Shown: positions 37,195 through 48,889, counted from the first letter of the stretch. The stretch: 64,000 nt of DNA from Gnetum montanum (GCA_015680685.1 MNCI01016585.1:71849-135848), one strand, 5' to 3'. The notes: generated by a model from the letters alone, not told the origin. Numbers and translations: made by a program.

Positions 37195-38200
37195 TGATGA
37201 GAGTGGTTACTCTAGTGGTTACTCTAATTATTAGAGTGGTTACTCTAGCGGTTACTCTAGTAGTTATTCTAATTATTAGTGTGGTTACTCTAGTGGTTAC
37301 TCTAGCAGTTACTCTAATTATTACAATGGTTACTCTAGTAATTATTCTAATTATTAGAGTGGTTACTTTAGTGGTTAATTTAGTAATTATTCTAATTATT
37401 AGAGAAGTTACTCTAATTATTAGAGTAGTTTCTCCCAAGCCTATAAATATAGTGCCCAGGCGCACAATTGGAAGGAAGCCTTTTAGTAGTCAAGTAGCAA
37501 AACTCTTGTAGTCTTTTTGAAAGTTATAGTATTTTCCAAGTGCTCGTAACAGAAGGTCTAAGTGTGGATAGATCTTTATTCGAGCATTGTGTACCTAAGC
37601 ACACCTTGTGTACAGAAATAAAGATGAGCTCTTTAATTCATCCTTGAGCACTTGAGATTTTTTTTCTTACACATTTATTTTATTTTATTTTCTTATGAAT
37701 TTATTTTATTTTATGCACTTTACATTATTGTTATTAGCACAACAATTCATTTTGATCAATTAAGAAATTCGTGAAATTACACAAGCACGACCACTTCGAG
37801 CATGTGTGTAATGCTTAGTAACCTAATAACAATTAGCATTTGGTAATCCCAGAAGTGTTGCACTAGTTCAGGATGTGTATTGCAAGTGGGAATAGATGTT
37901 GGTGTTAAGATTAGTTAGAACTTAGTTAATGAGTACTTAAGTTAAATTAGTCACTTAGTTACCTCTCTCCTTCCCTACTAGCGTAGGACATAAAAACATA
38001 AAAGGTATAAAAATCATATGCCTCAAGTTTACTTAACCATACAATTGTGGCATACAGGTAATCTTAGGAAGATAATGATCAACCAATTCATGCGTGTTCC
38101 ACAAGGGCACATAAGCACTTAGTCCTTGGAATTCAACCAGATCATGTGTGAAACGCTCGTATTCGTATGGTTGACCATAGGGGTACCTCGCTACTCATCA
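37195..38200 (+). repeat. Gypsy C 3' LTR
   Basis: It is the same length (1,006 bp) and has the same ends as 29010-30015. A TATA box (TATAAATA, 37442-37449) is intact here. Its minisatellite (37199-37420) has unit lengths 33, 45, 45, 33, 45 and 21, a different order from the 5' LTR although the total is equal. Confidence 0.9.
37442..37449 (+). promoter_or_regulatory. TATA box in gypsy C 3' LTR
   Basis: TATAAATA follows the U3 minisatellite. The 5' LTR equivalent (29257-29264) has changed to TATTAATA. Confidence 0.5.
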
Positions 38201-39455
38201 AAAATAAAATGCAAAAAAACTATGATCTAAAAATAAATTATAGTTAAGAAATTACCTATATTTTACAAATACCATGACTTGGTTAGAACTAGACTATAAC
38301 TTTTTGTGAGCTTGATAGTTTTGTTTGAACAAGCCTTCACTTACAATGGGGTTGTAGTAGTCACTATGAGGAGACTAGGACTCTAAATAAGAATCATAAG
38401 GATATTGTGAACAAAAATGAAAAGGGTTTTTTATCATCATGACCTGAAATGGTTACCATAAGAAGGTTGTAACTTACAATAAAGGATAAAAGTACAACTC
38501 ATGGGAAACTTGTGGCTTGCACAAGTCTATAAAAACCAAAGATGTTTTAGGATTCCTTAATACCCAATCTTGCATAGACTATTCTTAGACTTGATTAGGC
38601 ATGTTTATCATTAGGGTGAGAGGTGTTAAGTAGTAGTAAATTCTTCTTCAACTCCTTTTAATTTGGATTTTAAGGAGCTTGGTGTTGGTTTTCCCTTCAA
38701 CATATTGAAATTTTGGGGACATGATGTTTGGGAAATTTATTCCTTCTTCTCTTTCTTAAATTCATAACCTTTTAAACTTGTAACAATGGCTAAGAAAGTA
38801 GGATAGTTAAGCAACAATGAATTTTATACTCCAAAAATCCAAGCAACTATTTCCTTTTACAATTCTTTAAGAAACATTTCAATTGAAATAAGAATAAAAC
38901 ATAGACAAGGTCAAAATTGATGAAACAACATGAGATGTTGAAATGAAATAGATGAAAACACTTAAATTTAAAATGAGACAATGAAAATGAAGAGAAAATT
39001 CTTCTTCTATTGATTCAAGCTTCCATTCATGCTACAATGGAATTTTCTATTCTTTGTCTCTTTGCTTGTTTGCCTTAAATTTGAGGTCTAATATATGCAT
39101 ACATAGAAAATGAAGGAGGTGCTTAAGAGCATACTCAACCCTAATGTAGCTATAAATACATCACCTAATCATAACCTAAATAGCAAGGAGAGGAGACTTA
39201 TGATTCCAACATGCTATCATTTGTCACTTATGTCCTTCGTGTGGTTCTAACTTATGAATGAGGAACACATGGTGCCTTGAGCAATACCAAGGGTAAGCTA
39301 CTTGACAAGTGGCATTAAGAACTCATACTTTAACTTTATTTAATTTCTTCTTCTTCTTCATTAACTTTATTTAATTTCTTTCTCATTCTCTTTTTAAACA
39401 CAAAATTATGTCATATGGCATATTATATAAAGATAAGGACCCGCATAATATAACT
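38201..39455 (-). repeat. Copia A right LTR, second part
   Basis: It continues the alignment with the left LTR from about 21150 to 22300. Shared blocks include AGAAACATTTCAATTGAAAT-like at 38870, TTCTTCTTCTATT at 39000, and AAGGAGAGGAGACTTATGA at 39185. Similarity fades near 39455. Confidence 0.7.
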
Positions 39456-40400
39456 CATTAGACACTATAGAAAATATATCTAACTCCTACTATGAAATGA
39501 AAATAAAAATAACATGATATGAGGGAAGCACACATTAGGCTATAAAATGTTATTAGAACTAAGGTAGATTGACCAAGAAGGCCTTCTCAAGGTAAAAAAT
39601 GTTGTATATACAAATTAGAAATGATGAAAATATATGTTGTATCATTTCCATTAATGATGCAATGAATGATGGCTAGGCTCACATATTTTCAGTAGTTAAA
39701 TCTCGTATTCCCTAGCCTAACAAGGAATTGTAACTTGGCACTACTGGACAAGATGAATACATCATGTATATTTTCTACATTTCCAAATAAATGTCTTCAT
39801 AATGATATAATGAATGATCACTAAGCACATGGATAGTGACATGTCTTTGATTATTAAAACTCTTAATCTTCCAACCCAATGAGATTTATGACCTTGCACT
39901 AAAAAATAAAATGAATATTAAATTTAGTTAAGTAGCAAGTACTAGGAAAGTTATGATCAATATTTTACTTGGAGTAACTAGATTTAGAAATCAACTATAT
40001 TCAAAAATTTCGTATGTTATACCTAAAATCCCAACAGCTCTAGTAGCTTTATTAACAAGTTTTATTTAAGTTTAGATTAACTTTGAATTTACATGAACTC
40101 ATAATAGAAAATGAAAAATATATCAACCTCTTTAAAGAATAGCACATGTGGGTTAGAAGAGCTCATGAAGATAAGCAACATATCTTTCTTCATTATCCTT
40201 TAACTCAATAGCTACCAAAAATTATAATATTATAAGAAAAAGTTTGTATGATCTATTTTCATTATATTTGTTAATGCTTACTTACTTCATTAAATCTATA
40301 TTTATTTCCTATGAAATGAATAAATTATTTCTAGACAAATATATTAAGTTTAGGGGCATAATACAATATTGGCCTTTCTTCAAATTTGATTATAGCAACT
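39456..40400. repeat. Non-coding, with a degenerate duplication of about 180 bp
   Basis: Around 39610-39920 two loosely similar blocks share ATGATGCAATGAATGAT / ATGATATAATGAATGAT and TTGTAACTTGGCACT / TTATGACCTTGCACT. No coding sequence was found. Confidence 0.45.
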
Positions 40401-40429
40401 CAAAGATTATATGAGGAAGTGATTATTAA

Positions 40430-41690
40430 TATTAGAGACAATATTTCAGAAAACAATTTTTATTCTAAACCAAAATTGGAGTTAAGGTTGTGTACTTTCT
40501 CTAAGTCTCTTTGATATCTTTATTAATGGAATGCAAAAATGGTTATCCAATGGATAAAATAGTTATGCTATCAAAATTAGATTTCAAGTAGTGAATCTTC
40601 TTTTATATGCAAATGATGTTACCTTGATCTCTACTACTGAAAAAGGTATGAAAAATATGTTTTGAATTTGAAAAAATTATTATCGTTCATTTGGTCTTTA
40701 AGTAAATGTAGATAAAACCAAATTCATGATATAGGCTACAAGAAATACCTTATATAACTTCTATTTTGGAGGTATCAATATGCAAATAGTAGATTATTTT
40801 AAATATTTCAGTCTCATTTATATGTATAATTACATGTAGGGGATGTGCATCAAAGAAAAAATAGTAAGAGGTTTCAAGGATCTATGTTCTTTCAAAAACA
40901 AGTGCAAGGATTTAGGACTTTGTGCTTGGGAGGTTACAAAACTCATTTTTCAAACTATCATGTATCCTATTGTATTATATGGATGTGTTGTTTGGGGACA
41001 TGGAATTAGTGCTAAACTTTGGAAAGATATTGAAAGAGTGCAAGGAACTTTTCTTCTTAATGAGTTAAAGGTGAAGATGTAAATACCTTACTCAATGTTA
41101 TTATGTGAATGTGATTTATTACCTTTAGAAGTAGAAGCCATGTCCCAATTCATTACATATACTCATAACTTGCATATTTCAAGGTAAGAAAAATTATTTA
41201 AAGTAGTTCCTGAGCATCTTTAAGCTTGTGATTAGCATCTTTAGGGGATGTAATAGTTGGAAAAAATGAAATATCTCTTAGAAGGATGTATAGCAAAATC
41301 CTAAGCATATTCATGAACTAGTCAAGAACAAGGTTTTAATGTAGATTTGGTATAATAAAGAGAGAAAGAGATAATTTTATGTACACTATGTTAGATGCAA
41401 TAAACTATATGTAGAAGTTCACTATCTCTCAGCTACTATTACAATCAAGTATCAAAATACTACTAGCAAGCTTTGCTTGAATTTTTATCTTACAATAAAG
41501 AGTGAAACATGGATTCAACTCCCTTGAGAAGATCATATTTGTAGGTTGTGCAGATCAAGAGCCCTTGACAATGCATTACATATGTTACTTTCTTGTAGTG
41601 TGATGATGAATTTGAGAAAAAGTTATAATGTTATTGCCAAAAATTTGTATGATTTTTTTTTGATGCCTTATTGGTACTTATCCGATTTTT
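40430..41690 (+). pseudogene. LINE (non-LTR retrotransposon) reverse transcriptase 3' fragment
   Basis: The frame near 40597 reads LLYANDVTLIST, the RT active-site block (YADD) of plant LINEs with the first Asp changed to Asn (YAND, 40606-40617). Downstream, 40843-41082 encodes FKDLCSFKNKCKDLGL, LIFQTIMYPIVLYGCVVWG and LWKDIERVQGTFL, the conserved region after RT in plant L1-like elements. A Cys/His block near 41540-41600 (CRLCRSRALDNALHMLLSC) fits the C-terminal zinc knuckle. Stops and frameshifts are frequent. The 5' part, endonuclease and poly(A) tail are absent or unrecognisable. Confidence 0.75.
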
Positions 41691-41699
41691 AGATTATAT

Positions 41700-42356
41700 T
41701 GTAATTTATATTTCATGAAAATGTAACATGGTACAATAAATCCTATAGATATTCAAACATGATAAAGCCTCATTTTATTTCATTTCATTGCAATATTCAA
41801 TTTCAAGGATCCACAAAAGTTAAAATTAGAGATTACCATCACTAAGAATCACTAAGAGGAGTTCCAATCTCATATTACCCAAATATTTTAAATATCAATT
41901 AAGATAATTATCATGGTAAAGAGTAATGACAAGTTTTTCTTGTTAGTTCACTAGTGAATTCATTGATTTGAATGAATGAAATAAAATTGATTGAAAGTAA
42001 CTTGCTTCCCATTGGTAGCTAAACCAAATATTTTTTGGGGGGTAATGATCATAGACTCTCAAAGAAGAATTACATATGAAAGAGAGTATGAATTGCTGAC
42101 ATTAGTTAATGCCTCATAGAGTTAGAATTCAAAAAATCCTCTTGTGGTACTTACAAACAATTATTATTGGTAATTTTACCTACCACAAAGAGTAACATTG
42201 TGGGATTTTTAACATCATCTATTTGTGCTATTTTTAAAATCATGTTTTTTTTTAAGTTTTTTCCTTCTAATTGTATTTAAGAGTGAGCTATGAGTTTGAT
42301 TACTATCTTCACTTATAAGTGTAGCAGTAGTCTAAGAGGCTAAGAGCTATGCCTTC
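41700..42356. other. Non-coding left flank of gypsy F
   Basis: No gene was seen. It ends in the target-site duplication CCTTC (42352-42356) and would have been continuous with 53518 before F inserted. Identity of the target DNA is unknown. Confidence 0.5.
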
Positions 42357-42698
42357 TGTAACATCCCATTCCTTGTTTAGGATGGAAAAAATTGTAAACA
42401 TTGTAATTAACCTTCAAATGAAGGGGCACCTCATTACAAGGAGCTACAATTATTCATATGTTCCTTGGGAAAGGGCTTAAGTGACATAGGAAGACAAGCT
42501 AAAGGGCGTTATAGTACTCTCTTTTATTAATAAGAGTTTTTCATTTTTTTTGTTTCATTCTTTAGTACCAATTATTTATGTACCAATTAATTCATTTATT
42601 AACTATTTATAATATTTCTAGAATATTATTTAAGAAAGTAATGAATGCAATAAATTAAGCAATCATATTTTTACAACATCTAGGAATGGGATGTCACA
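42357..42698 (+). repeat. Gypsy F 5' LTR (internally deleted)
   Basis: It begins TGTAACATCCC and ends GATGTCACA. It aligns with the 3' LTR but lacks about 169 bp corresponding to roughly 53118-53286. The join lies at GAAAGGGCTTAAGTG (about 42471). Confidence 0.85.
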
Positions 42699-42700
42699 TT

Positions 42701-42712
42701 TGGTATCGAAGC
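42701..42712 (+). other. Primer-binding site of gypsy F (tRNA-Met type)
   Basis: TGGTATCGAAGC lies two bases after the LTR end and differs little from TGGTATCAGAGC. Confidence 0.8.
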
Positions 42713-42937
42713 AAACCATGATTCAAGAGCCAAAGTGGAAGAAAAATCTTATTTTATTATTATTTTTATTATAAAACACAAGTACATTTAAGAAAAATAA
42801 AAAAATGGAAGAAAATATTATTTTATTTTATTTTGTATTAAAGGATAAGTGAGAGGAAGTACATTTACGTAGGATATTGAAAAGGAAGAATAGGGAAAAG
42901 AAGTAGAATGGGAAAAATGTAAGGAAGAAAACTATGA

Positions 42938-44420
42938 TCATTTGTTATGACCAAACAATTCAAAAAGATCTATGACTATCTTCAATTGGGATTCTCTATC
43001 TTCAATAGAAGCATCTACCTTACTAAGCACTACTTTGCATCCACCTAGTCTATCATGCAATTGTTTGATATATTCAGTTGCGTGTTTTGCTACAACTACT
43101 GATTTCTCCTTTCTTTTAAGTTTGGTCTTCAACATATCCATGTGTATTGATCAATCATCCATATCCCTTTGCCATTCCTTCTCCTTGATCTGTAGAAGCA
43201 AAGATTTAAATTATGAGTTATGAGCAAATCAACAAACAAATACAAAAGAAAGAGAGAGAGAGAGAGAGAAAGTATGACCTAAAATCAATCATTGTCAATT
43301 TGGAGGAACTATTCACAAATCTCTAGATGATGAGCATAACATGTTGCACTTTCCAAGTCTCCTAGGAGTTACTCTAGATCTTTTATAGCATTTGGAGCAT
43401 CCTTAGGAATTGGATGCAAAGGTGATGGAACTCCAGCCTATATTAAATCATAATCTACCTTGAAGTTGCATGACTAAGATTTCCATAGATGGTAGACATC
43501 CTCACAAATAGAATAGGGTTTTTTATTAGAGATTTGCTAACTAAAGCGCTATAGAAGCACAAGTTCTTCTTTAGCAACTACTACTTCTTTCCCATCGAAT
43601 AAGAAGATCCTGAGATAAAAAAATAAGAAACCATTGGAATAGACTCAAAAAATAATGTTGGTGCTACCTATGAAAGAGAACCTCTTCCAAGTGTCGTAGA
43701 AAAAGAAGGCATGACTAATGATCTAGGTGGTGGACTGGAAGTTTATGTAGAAGTAGCACCTGCATCACCTCTATCCATCTCTCAGATAAAGTACTATCTC
43801 TCCATAGACCTTTGCAACAAAAGAAATCAATCAACATCATACAAAGGAAAGAGGGAAGTATTCGAACCTTTAAATAACTAAAACTTACCTCTAATTGCTT
43901 TCTCTTATCTTATCTTAAACTCTACCAAGTTTTTTGGGATTGTTATGGAGCTTATTGTTGAGTATGTTGTCTTATAGCTACTAGACCACCAGAACTTTGC
44001 CCAGTATGTTGTCTCTACAAAAAATAAATTTATTAGAAAAAATAAATATATAGGTAAGACATTAAACTAAGTAAATTATATTTAAATATGTACCTTGACA
44101 GTAGAAAGTATGATCTATTCTTGTGATTGAACCATACCAAAGGTTGAAGTACCTTGAATATCTTCAACCAATGTAGCTTTAGTACTCTATGTTGGTTCAT
44201 TCTACAACCTAGATTCCACTGTCAAATACATAAAATAAAAACATAATCAACAACAAGAAAATAATAAAAATATGAAAATACCTCATTGATTTCCTCCGAA
44301 TTTTGAGCATTCTGTAAAGCTAGTTGACCTTTCTTGACATCCATAATCTTACTCCTCATAACTCTCTCATCTTCAAGAAATTCAGGGCATAACTAAGGAT
44401 TATAATGAGTAAAAAAAATT
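42938..44420 (-). pseudogene. Minus-strand gene remnant with coiled-coil terminal exon
   Basis: I do not recognise this. On the minus strand, an acceptor-like TTCTACAG at about 43193 is followed by IKEKEWQRDMDD, a stop, then 43141-42938 open to a natural-looking end (LKTKLKRKEK, HATEYIKQLHDRL, VVLSKVDASIEDRE). The heptad-like spacing and charge suggest a coiled coil. Upstream frames between 43300 and 43830 hold short blocks such as ERWIEVMQVLLLHKLPVHHL interrupted by stops. The layout (spliced, coiled-coil 3' exon) recalls the broken gene at 1463-4837, but no similarity was shown. It lies inside gypsy F and is probably part of an inserted element. Confidence 0.35.
43249..43270. repeat. GA microsatellite
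   Basis: An (AG)n run of about ten repeats bounded by AAAG on both sides. Confidence 0.9.
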
Positions 44421-44689
44421 TTTGGATGGTTAAAACTTAGGATCATATACATAATCAAGGGTATACAACATAGGATATAAGATTTGGAAGGATTTTGTTG
44501 GGCAATAGTGAAACACCACAAAAATTTCAGCAACACTTCTAGACAACTTCAAAGCCTCTGAAATGGCTTCAAGCAGCCCACCATGGAGCAAGCAAGGTCC
44601 CCCTAGGGCCCACAGATCATGATGACAAGTCTCGGTATCAAGAATCATCCATTTCAAGGTCAAAAAGTGCAATTTTTGCTAAGTACAAT

Positions 44690-45605
44690 GTGCTTGCGCT
44701 GTGCTTACGCTGCAAAACGTAGGGATCAGCGTCACCAACTTTTGGGGCCTCGAAACTAAGTCAAAATAGGCTGAAATCAAGCACAAGGACCCCCCATGAC
44801 CTTCGCCAAGGTCCCCAGTAGTTCCTAGCCATCAGAAAATCAAAATTTAGGCCTTAAATGAAGTGTTTTTGATTGATTACGTTGCGGCTACATTTTCTTA
44901 CGCTGCATAGCGTAAGGATGCGTAAACACTATTCATCAACGTCAAAATACTATTCACTGTGTAAAACACTATTCACTACAAAAACACTATTCATCGAAGT
45001 TTCAGAAAATAGCAGAAGATCCTTAGCATCAGCAACTTCTGGAAAATCAAAATTTGGGCCTTAAATGAGGTGTTTTCGGTTGATTACGCTATGGCTACAT
45101 TTTCTTATGCTGCAGAGCGTAAGGATGCATAAAACACTATTCACTATATAAAACACTATTCACTATGTGAATACTATTCATCGAAGTTTTAGAAAATTTA
45201 GAAAGGTTTCAGAAAATGGCAAAAGATCCTCAACATCAGCAACTTCTGGAAAATCAAAATTCAGGCCTTAAATGAGGTATTTTCAGTTGATTATGCTACG
45301 GCTACATTTTCTTACGCTGCAAAGCATAAGGATGCGTAATCACTATTCATCAGCATAAAACACTATTCACTGCATGAATACTATTCATTGCGTGAATACT
45401 ATTCACTGCATGAATACTATTCATTGCGTGAATACTATTCATTGCATGAATACTATTCACTGCGTAATCACTATTCATCAGCATAAAACACTATTCATCA
45501 GCGTGAAACACTATTCACTACGTTAATCACTATTCATCTGCGTGAAATACTATTCACTGCGTAAAACACTATTCATCACGCGAACACTATTCATCAAAGT
45601 TTAAG
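44690..45605. repeat. 206-bp tandem repeat with hairpins and an embedded CACTATTCA array
   Basis: Three copies start near 44835, 45042 and 45247, each opening with AAAATCAAAATTTAGGCCTT or a close variant. Each contains a hairpin such as CTTACGCTGCATAGCGTAAG (8-bp stem, 4-nt loop) near 44898, 45105 and 45310, and then short units of 15-20 bp built on CACTATTCATC or CACTATTCACTGCGTGAATA. The third copy's short array is expanded (about 45340-45600, over a dozen units). It is richer in CpG than its surroundings. No ORF is credible here. Confidence 0.85.
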
Positions 45606-45709
45606 AAAATTCTAGAAATATTTCAGAAAATGGCAGAGAATTACCAACATCAATAACTTTCAGAACATTCCAGAAAATTTCAAAAAGACTCAGGAATAAA
45701 GAAGTTTCA

Positions 45710-46440
45710 CGCAAAGGGGGGTCAAATTTCTCTTGTTGTACATTTCATTGTAAATCGACATATGTGAGCATGTTAGGCCCTCATGTTTAAATTAAATATA
45801 CTTTCATGGGCTTGAATGACCCATAAATTGTAAAATGCAATGTACCTAGTCAAGAACGTAGCTTNNNNAGAGGCAAAAATTAGAGACATTGGCAATTCTG
45901 AGAAATTACAGAACTAGCAATCCTTGGGTGCTTGGCACATCTGACTGTTGGCATCCAAGCATTTCTCACGTTCATCACATCACATTATCGCATCGTCACT
46001 TCAGACATCATCCTGAGGCTTAGTGCTTGACCTGTCATCCACACGTGCAACTACACTTCGACCGGTGCATACATTTTTATTAAACAATACAATAAAGTTC
46101 ATTACCTCCTATTTACATTATTTACTTCGGTTTATGCTTTGTTTACAATATAGCTCAGTTTGCGCTTTATTTATAATTCAGTATGCTATATTTACATTTT
46201 TTTGTTGCTATTTGCATTCCGTTTACATCCTATTTACATCGTTCACGATAACCCCAGCGCTAGCCGTAGCTTACGCTCGAGGAAGTCCTTGGTTGATTTG
46301 CATGGAAACCATCCAAGGCACTCTGCCTTCGGTCCCTTCTCCAACTTGCCCTCAAGCAAAGGCAGGGTCAGCTGTGGTTGCCCAACAATCTTTCGGTGTC
46401 TATTTCCATTCCAGCCTCACATCGACGATTTAGGTTAGTA
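45710..46440 (+). mobile_element. Possible LTR of an element inserted in gypsy F
   Basis: A purine tract (GCAAAGGGGGGTC, about 45711-45723) is followed by TTGTTGTACATTTC and non-coding sequence with four N at 45865-45868. From about 45950 CpG content rises sharply, and repeats of TTTACAT lie at 46090-46240. The segment 46240-46435 is GC-richer (CCCCAGCGCTAGCCG, CTCGAGGAAG) and open in two frames, but I recognise no protein. A polypurine tract followed by an LTR fits best. No partner LTR was found. Confidence 0.35.
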
Positions 46441-46499
46441 CAAATAGTAATTTCAATCATGGCATTATACCAGGCAGAAAAACAAAACAACGACTAGTC

Positions 46500-47068
46500 A
46501 TAAATTCTACTAGTTATGGCATCATGAAGTATGAAAATAGAATAAGAACTAACATTGGATTACCGTCTATACCACAAAACCTTGCTACTAATAAATAGAC
46601 ATAAATCAAAATAAGCCTCATTAATGAAATATTCACAAACAAATTTTCCTTTGCCAATGGCAAAATCACTAACATAGTCAGATCATTCCTTCTTACAAAA
46701 AGATTTAAATTTTGGGAATAAGTTCAAGCAATTGAAGGATCTTCTCCTTGCTAAAAACATAAGGCTACTTGAATATCAAGAGGAAGGATTGTTATTACTC
46801 CAAAAACTAAATGGGAAGTAGAAATTTTTTTATTATCATACTATTCACACTAGTCCATAAGAATACCCTTGCAATGGAAGAGTTTAAAAATTCGAAAAAC
46901 AAGTAAATCAGCTAATTTAGAAGTGGCAAGGTACTGGAAACCCTCCTTCTCAAGCAAGCTATGAACATGATCAAAAGTAGAGAGTATATTATTTTGATGT
47001 AAAATAATATTAGACAATAAATAGCTACCTGAAGGAGTTTGAGATGAAGCTTGACGTTTGGGAACCAT
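46500..47068 (-). pseudogene. Minus-strand ORF remnant of unknown function
   Basis: From an ATG at 47068 the minus strand encodes about 72 residues starting MVPKRQASSQTPSG, then stops. Similar residue style continues past the stops to about 46640 (KKISTSHLVFGVITILPLDI, FVRRNDLTMLVILPLAKENL). It might be the gag-side ORF of the element whose LTR-like segment lies to the left. I cannot assign a family. Confidence 0.3.
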
Positions 47069-47609
47069 GATGAAGATGGTTAGAATTATTTATGATAGAA
47101 AATCTTCAAGCTTCTCTATTGATAATCTTCTGCTAGTATTGAGTTATGATGAAAAAATTGTTCTAGTTCTCATATTTATAATACAATCATAGAAATCTTA
47201 GAAAAAGCAAAGAGAAAGTATAACTTAAGATAACCAAAGATTTAATAAAAGCTAATGTATACTTTTTAAAAATAAAAACTAACATTTATTTTTTATTTTT
47301 AAAAATTAACATTATAATTTTTAGATTATCTACAATGGAATTATCTATAGTTTAACTCAAAGTACTCTTCAATATGATACCAACGGTACCAATTTCATCA
47401 AAATCCAACTTACGATTTCAAAGATATGGTAATTCTCGGGTTACATGTAGTTTAAGGAATAAAAAATATTTTTTTTTTCAAAAAATAAAAATAAAAATTC
47501 TTTTTTAATTTTAAATTTTAAAAAATAAAGTATGATGTCTTGGGTTTACACTTAAGCCCCAATAATATTTTAAGAAAAACACTTAAATTAAAAAAGAAAA
47601 AGAATTTTG

Positions 47610-47760
47610 CAACTAGCCATAAGGAGGCCTATGGCAAGCCATGGCTAGGCCTGCAGCCAACCACAGGAGGTCATCAATAGGCCATAGCAAGGCCTGAAAC
47701 CAACTATGACCAAGCCTATAGCCAACCACAACAAGGTCATGGCTATAAAAGACTATCCCT
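47610..47760. repeat. Degenerate repeats of about 30 bp (AGGCC-TATGGC-AACCA)
   Basis: Five or so units contain GCCATGGCTAGGCCTGCAGC or CAACCACAACAAGGTCATGG variants. Non-coding. Confidence 0.6.
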
Positions 47761-48029
47761 TAGGCACACCCATCCACACCATGCCTATCTACCATAGTCA
47801 CCCCAAAATGTCGTGCACATAGTCAACTGTAGTCAGCACAAAATGTCACACATGCAGTCAACCGTAGTTACCCAAAAGTCATGCACATGATACCCAACAA
47901 GCACCTCTTCTTTTCTCACAAATTGGGGTTGCTATAGCCCCTTTGATCATAGCAACTCAACCGCATCATTTGCCACATCACAAACGTCACAGCGACTAAC
48001 ATGGTGGTCGAAATCTGCCATGCCACACC

Positions 48030-48265
48030 TTGCCTACCGCACCATGCCGCACTACACCTATCGTACTATGCCACACCTCACCTACCTACACCACGCTATG
48101 CCTTCCATGCCTGCCTACTTCTTTCCCATTGCCTACTATGCACACTACCATCATTGCCTCCAATGTCATTCATCACTACCTCCAATGCTATCCATCACTG
48201 CCTCCAATGCTACCCATGACTACCTCTAACACCACTGATCACTACCTCTAGTATCACTGATCACC
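48030..48265. repeat. Degenerate repeats of about 21-25 bp (CATCACTACCTCCAATGC)
   Basis: Units such as CATCACTACCTCCAATGCTA recur about six times from 48150 to 48260. Pyrimidine/purine bias keeps three overlapping frames open, so they are not genes. Confidence 0.75.
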
Positions 48266-48889
48266 ATGTCTAGCATTGCCTTTTAGACCTTGGAATGGGT
48301 CGTTCATTAGTAGACAGAAAAATAAATTTTTTTTAACAATTGACAAGAATTTTGAAATTCTCGTCAAGTGATGGAAAAAGCTCCAAAAAACATTTTGTGC
48401 TCATAATTATTAGTTTAAATAGAGAACATGCTTCATTATTTACAAAAATTCAAATTGGTGCTATGGTAAAAAGAGACATAAAAATTTTCTCATTAAGTAT
48501 GCACGTCCTGGAGTAGATCTGGGATGGCTAACCTCTTGGGAAGTCTTGAAAAACATGAAAGCTTGTAAACTTAAGATGACTATAAATTTAAAATCTAAAA
48601 TCCATTTATAACTAAACAAAAAATTGATTCCAATAGATTTGAACCTTCGAAACTCAACAAAGATATCAAATTTAGCTTTTAGATTGTAGAAAATTAGCAT
48701 TTAATTCATTATTTCAAGTCCCAAAAAAATTAGGATTTGGTACTCGATAAGGAACCCTTAATAGTTTCAACTTCTTCTACAACTAACTAACAATTTCAAA
48801 ACCGATAAAAAGGGCCATAACAGCTAAGGATTATCAACATACCTGATTTCTTCAACTTACCAATGTCCAAAACCTAAAGAATAAATTGA

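Larger units (their letters stand above)
29010..38200 (+). mobile_element. Gypsy C: LTR retrotransposon, tRNA-Asp primed, RT deleted
   Basis: Two 1,006-bp LTRs (29010-30015 and 37195-38200) begin TGATGAG and end CTCATCA. Between them on the plus strand are a primer site, gag, protease, RNase H, integrase and a polypurine tract, in Ty3/gypsy order, but the RT core is missing. The tRNA-Asp primer site and pol style point to the Athila/Tat branch. Flanks AAAAG (left) and AAAAT (right) are a 4-of-5 match to a target duplication. The LTRs have diverged noticeably, so insertion is old, but younger than copia A, whose LTR it interrupts. Confidence 0.9.
21017..39455 (-). mobile_element. Copia A: Ty1/copia retrotransposon carrying two other insertions
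   Basis: Two direct copies of a roughly 1.3-kb LTR bound this unit: left 21017 to about 22300, and right in two parts, 28885-29009 and 38201 to about 39455. A copia gag-pol lies between them on the minus strand, and a minus-strand tRNA-Met-type primer site (28880-28868) abuts the right LTR. The LTRs therefore belong to this copia, whose 5' end is on the right. A gypsy B fragment occupies 22.3-25.4 kb, and gypsy C splits the right LTR. Removing both gives an element of about 6 kb, in keeping with copia. Target duplications were not resolved. Confidence 0.7.

Noticed and set aside
45340-45600. Regular short repeats resembling a CRISPR array
   Set aside because: The units are degenerate tandem copies without unique spacers, no cas genes exist, and the genome is clearly eukaryotic.
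46023-46438. Two overlapping frames in the CpG-rich segment as host genes
   Set aside because: No domain is recognisable, both frames are equally open, and the context suggests an LTR.
48001-48251. Three overlapping frames in a His/Pro/Thr-rich stretch
   Set aside because: They follow from a 21-25 bp repeat with biased composition.
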